Shown here: positions 21,051 to 30,087 of the stretch, piece by piece
How positions within the stretch are numbered: the stretch's first letter is position 1
How the letters are laid out: every line of letters starts with the position of its first letter
Assembly: GCA_964560875.1 (NCBI GenBank)
Contig: CAZLMW010000051.1
Coordinates: 1 to 53,650 of the forward strand
DNA: 53,650 nucleotides
Reading direction: 5' to 3'
Source of the DNA: CAZLMW01 sp964560875
GTDB taxonomy: Bacteria > Myxococcota_A > UBA9042
The notes under the pieces: model-generated
The model's database searches: none
Told to the model about the DNA's origin: nothing
What the model saw: the letters and a program-made list of their open reading frames with translations, nothing else
Translations under genes and position numbers: made by a program

Positions 21051-24000
21051 ATGGCGAAGACGACCGCGACAGCGCGCTCCAGTGCCGAGACTCCGAGCTG
21101 GTTCGACACCGTTTTTCGACCCACTGATCCCCGCGCGCTCGAACGACGCTCCGAGCTCATCGGTGTGATCGTGGTCGCGCTCGCTGGTGCTTTCGGTGCC
21201 GCGTTGTGGACCTACGACGCGGCCGACATGGACCTCATCTACAGCGGGCGCGGTGCGTCCGATGCCGTGCACAACCTCATCGGACCGGTCGGAGCGCGGA
21301 TCGCCGACCTCCTGCTGCAGCTCTTTGGCGTCTTCGCGTATCTGCTCAACGGCCTGCTCTTCATGGTGGGCATTCGGACCGTGCTTGGTCGCTCGATGAT
21401 CCCCCGCCTCGGCACCGTCAGCGGCGTTGTTGGGGCCGCGGTCGGCGCCATGTTGATGGTCCACCTCTGGGCCCGCGCGATCGAGATCCGCCCCCACGGC
21501 AAGGACGCAGCCGGCCTGTTTGGCAGCGCCGCCGCCGAATTCTTGCGCGCTTTTTTGTCCACTGCCGGCACCGGCATTGTTGCGCTGGTCTTGCTTGCGT
21601 CCGCCGCCTCAGCGCTCTCCGGTCGGCCGTTGGTCCGCGAGACGCTTCTCAAGTTGGCCGCACACTTCGGCTGGCTGCGCACGCGCGTTCACACCGCCTC
21701 CGAAGACGCGGCGTCACAGCTCAGCGACTGGAAGGAACGTCGTGAAGCGCGCCGCGAGATCGAAGAAAGCGCCAAATACGAAGCTGTTCCCGCGCCGATC
21801 CCTGACGTGTTCGCCGACGAACTGACCACCGAACATGAGCTCAGCCCCGCCGCGGATGAGCCCGTCAGCGAGGTCTTCGACGGCCTCGACGATGACACCA
21901 ACATCGATGCCAAGCCGCGCGTTTTCGAAGACGCCGATGGCCGGCTGGCCGTCACGCCGATCGAGCGCCCGCCGTCGCGCACCAAGCGCCGTCCGTCCAC
22001 CGCCGACAGGCGCCGCTCATCCACCGCCGACCAGCGCCTCGCGATCGAAACACCAACCGACGAGACGCGGCGCGCCAAGCGTCGAACCAGCCGCAAGTCC
22101 AAGCCCGACATCGAGGGGCGCCAGCAGATCGCGACGCGCGATGGCTTCCCCGCCGGCATGACCCTGCGGCCCAAAGACATGCAGGTGCCGACAGGGGTGC
22201 GACGCGCCCGTGCACGTGCCAGCCAAGGCGACATCGAGGCCGCCGATTCGCTCACGGCAACCGAACCCGACACCGACGGAACGCTCGCCCGGGCTGCCGC
22301 CGACGCCGCGCGCGGAGCCGCCGTTGCCGCGCCCGCTTCCGCACCGCCGACCGGACGCGCACCCATCGAAATCAAGCCGATCGAGTCCGACGCCGACAAC
22401 GCGCGACCCGCTGTGCTTGGTAACGACGCAAATCGGGCCGCCGGCGCAGGCATGTTGCCGCGAATCATCGCGACCGAAGCTGTGATGGGCACACCCAGGG
22501 CGTCGATCGAGCCCGCCGAGCAGGGCCGCCTCGCGATCGGCCGGAAGTCGTGGCGCATGCCGCGCAAGTCGATGCTGCAGGAGATCCCCGAGCGCGAAAT
22601 CGACCTCGATACCGACGTGCTGACCGCCAACGCGATGACGTTGATGGAGAAACTCGCCGACTTCGGCGTCAAGGGCAGCATCGCCGACATCCGCCCCGGC
22701 CCGGTCGTGACCACGTACGAGTTCAAGCCGGCCAAGGGCGTGCGCGTCAACACCATCACACGCTTGCGCGATGACCTCACGATGTCGCTGGCCGCCGAAA
22801 ACGTGCGTGTCGTCGCCCCGATCCCCGGCAAGGACGTCGTCGGCATCGAAGTGCCCAACGAGCAGCGCCAGATTGTCTATTTCCGCGAGGTCGTCGAGTC
22901 CAACGCATGGCAGCGGTCCAAGTCGCCGCTCACCATCGTGCTGGGCAAAGACATCGAAGGCGCGCCCATCGTCGCAGATCTCGCCAAGGCCCCTCACCTT
23001 CTCGTCGCCGGCGCGACCGGACAGGGCAAGTCGGTCGGCGTCAACTCGATGATCTGCTCGATGCTCTACAAGGCGACGCCCGAGGACGTGAAGTTCATCT
23101 TCATCGACCCCAAGGTCATCGAGCTGTCGATCTACGAAGGCATCCCGCACCTGCTGTTGCCGGTGCTGAGCGATCCCGACAAGGCGACCCTCGCGCTGAA
23201 GTGGGCGGTTCGCGAGATGGAACGCCGCTACGCCATCTTGCATGACGCCCAGGTGCGCCACATCGACGGTTACCGCGCCAAGCTGCCCAAGCTGAAGTTG
23301 CAGGCCAAGACGATGAAAGTCCGGGTGCGCAACGGCAAGAAAGAGCTTGTCGACATGCACGAGCCTGGCACCGAAGTGCTCGACCACCCGGCGCCCCCCG
23401 AAGATCTGCCGAAGATCTGCATCGTCATCGACGAGTTCGCCGACCTCATCCTCAACACCGGCAAGGATGTCGAGGTTGCCGTGTCGCGTCTGGCCGCCAA
23501 AGCCCGCGCTTGCGGCATCCACATCATCCTCGCCACGCAGCGGCCCGATACGAAGGTCATCACCGGCACGATCAAAGCCAACTTCCCCTCGCGCGTCGCG
23601 TTCAAGGTGTCCACGAAGGTTGACTCCGGCGTCGTTCTCGACCAGTCGGGCGCGGAGACGTTGCTCGGCAAGGGCGACATGCTGTTCTGGCCCGCCGGCA
23701 AGGATCTCGTGCGCTGCCACGGCACGTTCGTCACGGACGACGAGGTCATCGCCGTGGCCAATCATTGGAAGGAGCAGGGCGAGCCGTCGTACGATCTTGA
23801 GATCCTCAAGGACCCCGAGGCCGAAGATATCGAAGTGATCGCCGACGCCGATCTCGACAAGGTCTTCTGGGACGCGGTGCAGATCGCCCAGGACGCCCAG
23901 CAAGCGTCGGTCAGCTTCCTGCAGCGCAAGCTCAAGATCGGCTACCAGCGGTCGGCCCGAATCATCGACCAGATGGAAGCACGCGGCATCGTCGGCCCTT

Positions 24001-24071
24001 CCACCGGCGCAAACCGCCCCCGAGAGATTCTCGATTTCACGCCTCACGGCCCGACTGCGTCGCTGCGGTAG
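21051..24071 (+). CDS. ftsK: DNA translocase FtsK
   Basis: 1006 aa. Four membrane segments lie in the first 200 residues. A 300-residue linker rich in Arg/Ser/Ala follows, then the hexameric RecA-like motor with Walker A AGATGQGKSVGVNSM, Walker B CIVIDEFADLI and LATQRPDTKVITGTIKANFP. The C-terminal gamma winged helix (SVSFLQRKLKIGYQRSARII) normally reads KOPS sequences to direct translocation toward dif. A charged insertion of about 35 residues lies between HIDGYRAKLPKLK and Walker B. The last 12 codons (DFTPHGPTASLR and TAG) are made of the tandem repeat that continues past the gene, so the native C-terminus may have been overwritten. ATG 21051 follows AGGA. Confidence 0.95.
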   Translation: MAKTTATARSSAETPSWFDTVFRPTDPRALERRSELIGVIVVALAGAFGAALWTYDAADMDLIYSGRGASDAVHNLIGPVGARIADLLLQLFGVFAYLLNGLLFMVGIRTVLGRSMIPRLGTVSGVVGAAVGAMLMVHLWARAIEIRPHGKDAAGLFGSAAAEFLRAFLSTAGTGIVALVLLASAASALSGRPLVRETLLKLAAHFGWLRTRVHTASEDAASQLSDWKERREARREIEESAKYEAVPAPIPDVFADELTTEHELSPAADEPVSEVFDGLDDDTNIDAKPRVFEDADGRLAVTPIERPPSRTKRRPSTADRRRSSTADQRLAIETPTDETRRAKRRTSRKSKPDIEGRQQIATRDGFPAGMTLRPKDMQVPTGVRRARARASQGDIEAADSLTATEPDTDGTLARAAADAARGAAVAAPASAPPTGRAPIEIKPIESDADNARPAVLGNDANRAAGAGMLPRIIATEAVMGTPRASIEPAEQGRLAIGRKSWRMPRKSMLQEIPEREIDLDTDVLTANAMTLMEKLADFGVKGSIADIRPGPVVTTYEFKPAKGVRVNTITRLRDDLTMSLAAENVRVVAPIPGKDVVGIEVPNEQRQIVYFREVVESNAWQRSKSPLTIVLGKDIEGAPIVADLAKAPHLLVAGATGQGKSVGVNSMICSMLYKATPEDVKFIFIDPKVIELSIYEGIPHLLLPVLSDPDKATLALKWAVREMERRYAILHDAQVRHIDGYRAKLPKLKLQAKTMKVRVRNGKKELVDMHEPGTEVLDHPAPPEDLPKICIVIDEFADLILNTGKDVEVAVSRLAAKARACGIHIILATQRPDTKVITGTIKANFPSRVAFKVSTKVDSGVVLDQSGAETLLGKGDMLFWPAGKDLVRCHGTFVTDDEVIAVANHWKEQGEPSYDLEILKDPEAEDIEVIADADLDKVFWDAVQIAQDAQQASVSFLQRKLKIGYQRSARIIDQMEARGIVGPSTGANRPREILDFTPHGPTASLR

Positions 24072-24388
24072 CGTGAACTCGAGAANNNNNNNNNNNNNNN
24101 NNNNNNNNNNNNNNNNNNNNNNNNNNNNNNNNNNNNNNNNNNNNNNNNNNNNNNNNNNNNNNNNNNNNNNNNNNNNNNNNNNNNNCCTGGCTGCGCCCTT
24201 CGGGCATCGCCGCCTTGTCGATTTCACGCCTCACGGCCCGACTGCGTCGCTGCGGTAGCGTGAACTCGAGAATCTGAGCGTTGCTGGTTTCTCCGCATCG
24301 CAAGCGATGCTACGCGGCCTGGCTGCGCCCTTCGGGCATCGCCGCCTTGTCGATTTCACGCCTCACGGCCCGGCTGCTTGGCTGCGTT
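24031..24388. repeat. 132-bp tandem repeat array running out of ftsK, with assembly gap
   Basis: Copy 2 occupies 24186-24317 and copy 3 starts at 24318, a period of 132 bp. Copy 3 matches for about 54 nt and then decays. A partial copy 1 (24031-24085) is identical over 55 nt to 24218-24272 and ends exactly at the N-run. Each full unit contains a perfect hairpin GCATCG-CAAG-CGATGC (24295-24310), a GCCC-TTC-GGGC hairpin, and an outer pair TTCACGC (24223-24229) / GCGTGAA (24258-24264). Copy 1 supplies the last codons and the stop of ftsK. Confidence 0.85.
24086..24185. other. Scaffold gap of 100 N
   Basis: A run of exactly 100 N, the usual placeholder for an unknown length. It falls in the tandem repeat; unit phase predicts a true missing length of 45 nt plus a multiple of 132. 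Confidence 0.98.
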
Positions 24389-24539
24389 AGGCCAGCTCTC
24401 GCGTGATTCGGATCGGTGCCTGATCGCCCCGATCGATCGTGGCGGCGGGTCATCTCCCTTGCCGCTCTTTGGGCCCATCGGTCATTATCGCCGCACGCGA
24501 GACCTGTCTTCTCGCCAGAGCCGTGTGTTCGGAGGCCCC

Positions 24540-25391
24540 ATGCCCGGTATTCAGCCCGCGCTTCTCAAGCAGCTCACCAAACTCAAGTTCAAGTCGCACG
24601 CGATCATCTTGCCGACCAAATGGAAGCAGCCCATCGGCAATCCCAAGGGCAAGATGTACGTCGACTCGTTCAAGCTGCACGAGCTGGTGCGGCCGTTCTC
24701 GCAGGCCTGGTTGTTCCTCCCGGCGACGCCCAACAAGTACCACGTGGACACGGCCAAGAAGCTGCACGGTCAGTTCGACAAGTATATCGACGGCATCTCG
24801 GACGCGATCTGCGGCGGCATCGACAAGTGGCGGATGCAGGCCAAGTTTTCCAACCTCAAGGTGATGTCGGTGAGCGCGATCGGCGCGCCCGGTTGCCTCA
24901 AGGGGCCCAAGCTCAAGAGCCTGATCATGATGCAGGCGCCCAAGAGCAAGAAGAACGAGAAGAAATACTCCGACGCCATCGCCAAGCACATCTCCGAGGC
25001 GTGGGATAAGTGGCAGGGTAAGGTGACGGTGCCCGGTCTGCCCTGGTACCCGGCGTTTGCTGCTTTCCCTGGACCGATGGCGCCGCCCATGCCGAACGTG
25101 CCGATGCCCTTGCTGCTGTGTCCGTCGGCGATGATGTCCGAGATGACGCCGACGAAGCTCAAAGACGGCATGGTCAAGAAGCTGAACAAGAAGAAGTGGT
25201 ATCACCACAAAGAGCTCTTCGACAGCATCGGTACGGCGCTGTCTGTCTGCTTCTTGTTGTGGCTGCTCAGCCAGCAGGTGATGAACGTGCTCGGCAAGGG
25301 GCCCATCCCGTCATTTGCGCCGCCGTACGTGCCGGTTGGGCCCGTTGTTGGCGGCGACAATATCGCGATCCCCGGCCACCTCTCGGCCTGA
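24540..25391 (+). CDS. Conserved-looking protein of unknown function with C-terminal hydrophobic segment
   Basis: 283 aa. Basic N-terminal part with LKFKSHAIILPTKWKQPIGN, no signal peptide, a Pro/Met-rich middle (GPMAPPMPNVPMPLLLCPSA) and one hydrophobic helix (about 232-252, GTALSVCFLLWLLSQQVMNV). A Pro/Gly end follows (GPIPSFAPPYVPVGPVVGGD). The proline-rich, apparently cytosolic layout reminds me of proteins encoded with phage-tail-like or contractile-injection gene sets, but no sheath, tube or baseplate gene is in this window, so this is a weak impression. ATG 24540 has GGAGG 4 nt upstream. It stands alone between the repeat array and a lipoprotein gene. Confidence 0.65.
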   Translation: MPGIQPALLKQLTKLKFKSHAIILPTKWKQPIGNPKGKMYVDSFKLHELVRPFSQAWLFLPATPNKYHVDTAKKLHGQFDKYIDGISDAICGGIDKWRMQAKFSNLKVMSVSAIGAPGCLKGPKLKSLIMMQAPKSKKNEKKYSDAIAKHISEAWDKWQGKVTVPGLPWYPAFAAFPGPMAPPMPNVPMPLLLCPSAMMSEMTPTKLKDGMVKKLNKKKWYHHKELFDSIGTALSVCFLLWLLSQQVMNVLGKGPIPSFAPPYVPVGPVVGGDNIAIPGHLSA

Positions 25392-25424
25392 TCCCAGCCC
25401 GCCCCAGCCCGCTCCCATCGATCG

Positions 25425-25464
25425 CCAGATCCGCGTGGATCTGGTATGCATCCGCCTGCTTTTT
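25425..25464 (+). other. Hairpin with downstream T-run before the Cys-rich lipoprotein
   Basis: CCAGATCC (25425-25432) and GGATCTGG (25437-25444) form a perfect 8-bp stem with a 4-nt loop. Five T residues lie at 25460-25464, about 15 nt away, too far for a standard terminator. It could be a weak terminator for the preceding gene or a leader structure. Confidence 0.35.
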
Positions 25465-25476
25465 GGGAGGCGCCCC

Positions 25477-26661
25477 ATGATGTGTAGTCGCTCCTTCACG
25501 CTTGGTCTCGTGGCCTGTCTATGCGCGCTCGCTGTCGGCTGTGGTGGCGATGAGGCCCCCGAGCCGGTCGACTCCTTCTGCACCGAAGGCACCAAGACAT
25601 GCGCGGGCAATTACCTCGCGACCTGCATCGACGGCGGCAAGGCATTCAAGCTGAGCTTTTGCGGCGAGTCCCGGTTCTGCAGCACCAAGTCGGGCGCCGC
25701 GCAATGCAAGTCCACCGCCTGCGAAAAAGGCGCTTTGTCGTGCGACGGCAAGAAGGTCGTCGAGTGCCCGGCCGACGGTTCCACCCCCGCGAGCCCGCTC
25801 AAGACCTGCGGGGCTGGCGACAAATGCCTCGGCGGTTCGTGCGTGCCCGAAAAGTGCACCGATGGCGATATGCGCTGCGGCTGGCGTCGGGTGCTCGCGT
25901 GCAAAGGCGGCGCGTGGAAGGTCACCAAGTGCAGCGGCAAAGACATCTGTTCGGCCAACAAGTGCGTGCCCCGCAGTTGCACTCCGGCCAAGGCACAATG
26001 CAAGAGCGAATCCGAAGCGCAGGTCTGCAACGTGACCGGCAGCGGTTGGAACACCAGCTCCTGCAAAGCGGGTGACAAGTGCTACGACGGCATTTGCCAT
26101 CGCGAGGTCAAGGGCGGCTCAGCAGGCGGAACGGTCGCTGACGGCGGCGGCGGAAAGCAGGACGCAGGCAGCAGCGGAAAGGTCGACGTGCCCGGCTTCC
26201 TCGATGTCGGCAAGAAGGAAACCAGCTTCGAAGAGCCCGACGAGTTCAGCGTCATTATCCACGAAACACCCAACCCGCCGTCGAGCATCATCCCCAAGGA
26301 GTTTACGATCCTGTCGGCGCAATTCCTCGACCAGGAGAAGACGGTCCAGATCAGCGCCGACGAGGGCCTGTTCAAGCTGGAGATCCACGTCGGCAAGCTC
26401 GAAGAATTCCAAACCGGCACGTTTACCGCGGTTGGCGGGGAGGCCGAGGACTCGACGCTGCTGATGAACGACGGAACGACCGACCAGAGCCAGGTGCAGT
26501 GGAAATACCAGTCGACCGACTACTCGATCACGATCACGGATTTCGAGGGCGTTGACGGACGCATCAAGGGCAAGTTCAGCGCCGAGATGGGCGACGCGAC
26601 CAAGCAGGGCGCCAAGATCTACCTCGTCGACGGCAAGTTCAACATCAAGCGCAGTCAGTAG
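25477..26661 (+). CDS. Cys-rich lipoprotein with C-terminal beta domain
   Basis: 394 aa. Lipobox LAVGC (Cys22). Residues about 35-210 hold roughly 25 Cys in short modules of the form CxxGxxxCxG...C, spaced like small disulfide-bonded repeats of secreted Myxococcota proteins. A Gly-rich linker (about 215-235) leads to a beta-strand-rich domain of about 140 residues (FSVIIHETPNPPSSIIPKEF onward). No enzyme motif. The start at the first of two adjacent ATGs (25477) has GGGAGG 6 nt upstream. The stop is 5 nt before the RNase gene, suggesting cotranscription. Confidence 0.8.
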   Translation: MMCSRSFTLGLVACLCALAVGCGGDEAPEPVDSFCTEGTKTCAGNYLATCIDGGKAFKLSFCGESRFCSTKSGAAQCKSTACEKGALSCDGKKVVECPADGSTPASPLKTCGAGDKCLGGSCVPEKCTDGDMRCGWRRVLACKGGAWKVTKCSGKDICSANKCVPRSCTPAKAQCKSESEAQVCNVTGSGWNTSSCKAGDKCYDGICHREVKGGSAGGTVADGGGGKQDAGSSGKVDVPGFLDVGKKETSFEEPDEFSVIIHETPNPPSSIIPKEFTILSAQFLDQEKTVQISADEGLFKLEIHVGKLEEFQTGTFTAVGGEAEDSTLLMNDGTTDQSQVQWKYQSTDYSITITDFEGVDGRIKGKFSAEMGDATKQGAKIYLVDGKFNIKRSQ

Positions 26662-26666
26662 CGGAC

Positions 26667-28193
26667 GTGGGCGAGACGGTCTACATCCAGCGGGACGCGC
26701 TCAGCACCCGGGTGGTGCTGACTCGCGATGACGTGCCGATCGAGCTGCGCGTCGAGACAACGCGTGGTCGCAGCCTGTCGGGCAATGTCTATCGGGGACG
26801 TGTCGAGCGCATCGTGACCGCGATGAATGCGGCGTTCGTGGATATCGGCCTTGAGCGGATGGGCTTGCTCCATGCCCGTGATGTGTGGCTGCAGACACTG
26901 CAGCGGCCCCGACCCGATTACAGCGGTGATGAAGGGGGGCGTGATGTTCCCGGTGCCCCGCCCGCGCGCGCAAGGCGTTCGATAGACGCGATGCTCGAGG
27001 CCGGCCAGGAGATCTTGGTGCAGGTGACCCGTGAGCCGGTCGCCAAGAAAGGGCCGCGCGTGACCATGTTCGTGACGCTCCCGGGGCGAAACCTGCTGTT
27101 TCTCGCGCGCGAGTCGCACGTCGGCGTGTCCAAGCGCATCGATCAACCCAAGGAGAGACGGCGGCTTCGCAACTTCGTCTCGCGGCTGCTACCCGAAGAA
27201 AACGGCGCGATTGTGCGCACGGTCGGGGAAAATGCGTCGGAGGCTGAGCTGGCCAATGACGTCGCGTTTCTGCGCGGCCAATGGAGCGATGTCCAGGCCC
27301 GCGACGCTTGCACCAGCGCACCGAGCTTCCTGTTCAGCGACCAGGATCTCGTGTTGCGTTCATTGCGCGACCTGGTCGGGCCGGCGACCGAGGAGATCTG
27401 GCTGGATAACGCGGCCGAATCGCAGCGCATCGAGGCGCTGGTCAAGGTCGTGCATCCGGAAGCGCGCGCGGTCATACGCGTCCATGACGGCAAACAGACG
27501 TTGTTCGCGAGCCGCGGGCTGGACGCCGCGATGATGGCCGCCGTGAAGCCCCGGGTGAGCTTGCCCGGTGGCGGCGACGTGGTGATCGAACGGACCGAGG
27601 CGATGACGGTTGTCGACGTCAACGCGGGTCGACGGCTCGGCGAAGGTAAGCTCGAGGACACGACGTTACGCCTCAACCTGGCCGCCTGCAGAGAGATCGC
27701 CAGGCAGCTGCGGTTGCGCAATATCGGCGGGCTGGTCGCGATCGACTTCGTGGACATGCGCGGGGCCGATGACCGCCGCATGGTGGAGGCTGTCTTCGAG
27801 GCGGAGCTCGGCGGTGACGGATCGCGCGTGCGGCTGAATCGAATCAACAGCTTTGGCGTGATGATGCTGACTCGAAAACGGGAGCGCGAGAGCATTTACG
27901 AACGGCTGACAGAGCCCTGTTCGACCTGCGGCGGCGACGGTCATGTGCGCTCGGCCGGGCACCTGGCGATCGATGCGCTGACCCGGCTGCGTAGAGGACT
28001 GTTGAACCTTACCGGCGGCGCCACCAGCGTCACCGTTGTTGTGCCCGCGCGCGTGGCGGCGGCGTTGACCGGGCAGCTGACCGATGCCGTGTCGGACCTT
28101 GAACGGACCGCCGGCGTGCAGATCGTCGTGCAGGGAGACCCGAGCGCCGATGACGGCCTGTGCGACGTGAAGATCAGCACGGAGCCCAAGTGA
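26667..28193 (+). CDS. rng: Ribonuclease E/G family endoribonuclease
   Basis: 508 aa, close to RNase G length and without the long C-terminal scaffold of RNase E. It cleaves single-stranded RNA in rRNA maturation and mRNA decay. Visible features: an N-terminal S1 insertion (GNVYRGRVERIVTAMNAAFV), catalytic aspartates in VVDVNAGR (about 316) and AIDFVDM (about 360), and the Zn-link CSTCGG near 418 used for dimer pairing. It starts with GTG 26667, has no ribosome binding site and lies 5 nt after the lipoprotein stop. Its TGA overlaps the next ATG (TGATG). RNase E versus G cannot be settled from sequence alone. Confidence 0.92.
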   Translation: MGETVYIQRDALSTRVVLTRDDVPIELRVETTRGRSLSGNVYRGRVERIVTAMNAAFVDIGLERMGLLHARDVWLQTLQRPRPDYSGDEGGRDVPGAPPARARRSIDAMLEAGQEILVQVTREPVAKKGPRVTMFVTLPGRNLLFLARESHVGVSKRIDQPKERRRLRNFVSRLLPEENGAIVRTVGENASEAELANDVAFLRGQWSDVQARDACTSAPSFLFSDQDLVLRSLRDLVGPATEEIWLDNAAESQRIEALVKVVHPEARAVIRVHDGKQTLFASRGLDAAMMAAVKPRVSLPGGGDVVIERTEAMTVVDVNAGRRLGEGKLEDTTLRLNLAACREIARQLRLRNIGGLVAIDFVDMRGADDRRMVEAVFEAELGGDGSRVRLNRINSFGVMMLTRKRERESIYERLTEPCSTCGGDGHVRSAGHLAIDALTRLRRGLLNLTGGATSVTVVVPARVAAALTGQLTDAVSDLERTAGVQIVVQGDPSADDGLCDVKISTEPK

Positions 28194-29164
28194 TGGACGA
28201 CAGGTTCCTGGCGCTGGACAGGTTCGCGCAGCGTTCCTTCCTCGGGGGCCTGGTCCGGAGCCGTCGGCGTCTTGCTGATCCCGGATCTGTCGTCGATTCG
28301 CTGGCATTTGAGACCCGCAAAGCGTGGGCCGACCACCTCGGTATTTCGGCCGAAGATCTTCTGCTGTGCGCCGGGGCCAGCGACGCCGTATCCCTGCTGT
28401 GCCGCGCTGTGCTGGCTCCAAACGATGTCGCTGTTGTCGCCGAACCGACACCCGTCCAGGTCCCCGCCGCTGTCCTTTCAGCAGGCGCCCGCTACGTGGA
28501 TGTCGGGCGGCGTCAAGACGGTACAATCGACACCGAAGCTGCGGCGCGTGCGGCGCATGAACACGACGACGCGATCGCTTGGGCTGGTGGTTTGATCGGC
28601 GGCGACGACGTTGCGGCGCTGGCCGACGCCGCACAGTGGCGATGTCTATTTGCCGACGCTTCGGCCGCCATCGCGCTCGGTGGTGATGTACGTGCCCTGG
28701 GTCAAGGTGCTCATGCCGTCGTCATCGCGTTGTCCGATCCCGACGCTGACGCCACGCCCGTTCTTCACGCGGTCGCGACATGTCCGGGGCTCGGTGGTGG
28801 CCTCCAAGCCGTACTGGGCCCCGCCGTCCTCCCGCTGCCGATCTACGAACGGGCGCTCGCCACCATAGAAAGACTGGAAGCCGAGCCCGAAGCGTCTGCT
28901 CGATTCGCGCAACAACTTGCCGACATCGCCGAACGGATCCGCGCGAAAACGCCACAACTACCCGGGATCGTCGACCTCGGTCGCACTGGACGGACCCTGG
29001 CGTTTGCATGCCTGGCGTCCAACGCCGAAGAGGTGGCCCAGGCTTGGCAACAGGCAGGATTTCGCGCGACAGCGTACGGCGGCCACCCGATGCGCGACCT
29101 GGTCGTCTTCGATCTCGCGGCCATCGCGTCCGCCATCGATTCGACTCAGTTCTTGACCAGGTGA
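28193..29164 (+). CDS. PLP-fold (aminotransferase-like) protein lacking the catalytic lysine
   Basis: 323 aa. The large domain resembles fold-type I aminotransferases: LLLCAGASDAVSLLCRAVL at about 56-74 (cofactor-phosphate helix), DVAVVAEPTPVQVPAAVLSA and, near residue 157, LFADAS where such enzymes bind the pyridine nitrogen through Asp. The only lysines are residues 43 and 252. None lies in the expected SFSK-like position after the Asp strand, where ALSDPDADATPVL is found. It should therefore not form the internal aldimine and may be a pseudoenzyme. Translationally coupled to the RNase E/G gene. The 3' end overlaps the convergent DppF-like gene by 19 bp. Confidence 0.75.
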   Translation: MDDRFLALDRFAQRSFLGGLVRSRRRLADPGSVVDSLAFETRKAWADHLGISAEDLLLCAGASDAVSLLCRAVLAPNDVAVVAEPTPVQVPAAVLSAGARYVDVGRRQDGTIDTEAAARAAHEHDDAIAWAGGLIGGDDVAALADAAQWRCLFADASAAIALGGDVRALGQGAHAVVIALSDPDADATPVLHAVATCPGLGGGLQAVLGPAVLPLPIYERALATIERLEAEPEASARFAQQLADIAERIRAKTPQLPGIVDLGRTGRTLAFACLASNAEEVAQAWQQAGFRATAYGGHPMRDLVVFDLAAIASAIDSTQFLTR

Positions 29165-30087
29165 CAGGCGACGAATCTGTCCGCCGACGCGCGCAGCTGT
29201 GGACGCTCGTTTCGACAACGCTGTTCCGCCAACGGGCACCTGGGATGAAACGCACATCCGGGCGGCGGATCGAGCGGGCTTGGCGGCTCACCGGGGATGA
29301 TCTTCTTGCTCCGGTCGGACGACGACGCCGCGCCTGGCACGCTGGCAACCAGCGCGTCCGTGTACGGATGTAGCGGCCTGTCGAGGATCTCCGCCGCGGG
29401 CCCTTGCTCGACGATGCGACCGAGGTACATGACGGCGACCCGGTCGCACAGGTGCGCGACGGCGTGCAGATCGTGGGCGATGAACAGGTAGCTGAGGCCA
29501 TCTTCGTCACGCAGATCTCCGAAAAGATTGAGCAGCTGCGCGCCCACCGAGACGTCGAGCGCGGAGATCGGTTCATCGAGGACGAGCAACGCAGGCTCGC
29601 AGGCCATGGCGCGGGCGACGGCGATGCGCTGCAGTTGACCTCCCGAAAAGGCGTGAGGATAACGGTCCAGGGCGGATGCAGGGATGCTGACCCGCTCTGC
29701 GAGGCGGTTGACGATGGCCCGATGATCGGCGGCGATCTTGTGAACGACGAGCGGTTCGCGGAGGCTCTGCGCGACTGTCATCCGTGGGTTGAGCGACGCG
29801 CGCGGATCCTGGAAAACCGGCTGCATGCGGCGGCGCACATCGCGAAGCGCGCGCTCTTTGCTTGCGGTGATGTCACGGCCGTCGAACGCCACCGCGCCGG
29901 CATGGATGTCCACGAGCCGCAACATGGCTTTGCCGGTTGTCGACTTGCCCGATCCTGACTCCCCGACCAGTCCGAGCGCTTCGCCGCGTTCGATTGCGAG
30001 GGAAACACCGTCCACGGCCACGAGCCGCCGGCCGCCAACCCGGAAGTGAACGGAAACGTTGGACAGTTGCACGAGGGGACGCGTCAT
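29146..30087 (-). CDS. Oligopeptide/dipeptide ABC transporter ATP-binding protein, DppF/OppF type
   Basis: 313 aa. Walker A GLVGESGSGKSTTGKAM, signature FSGGQLQRIAVARAM, Walker B LLVLDEPISALD and a switch His in LFIAHDLHAV. The C-terminal oligopeptide-HPY region carries GCAFHPRCPLAEQRC, the Cys motif that binds an Fe-S cluster in some DppD/DppF proteins. ATG 30087 overlaps the stop of the DppD-like gene by 4 bp (ATGA). No permease (DppB/C) or substrate-binding protein is in the window, so the partner membrane subunits must be encoded elsewhere. Confidence 0.9.
   Translation of the reverse strand: MTRPLVQLSNVSVHFRVGGRRLVAVDGVSLAIERGEALGLVGESGSGKSTTGKAMLRLVDIHAGAVAFDGRDITASKERALRDVRRRMQPVFQDPRASLNPRMTVAQSLREPLVVHKIAADHRAIVNRLAERVSIPASALDRYPHAFSGGQLQRIAVARAMACEPALLVLDEPISALDVSVGAQLLNLFGDLRDEDGLSYLFIAHDLHAVAHLCDRVAVMYLGRIVEQGPAAEILDRPLHPYTDALVASVPGAASSSDRSKKIIPGEPPSPLDPPPGCAFHPRCPLAEQRCRNERPQLRASADRFVACHLVKN

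Noticed and set aside
22017..24227. Very long open frame antisense to ftsK (and others of the same kind antisense to rpsA, rpsB-tsf-pyrH, the HEAT-like lipoprotein and the CDG-repeat gene)
   Set aside because: High-GC codon bias leaves antisense frames open. These have no domains or start signals and mirror well-supported genes.
24031..24388. CRISPR array
   Set aside because: The period is 132 bp with no spacer variation; the units are direct tandem copies, not short repeats with unique spacers.
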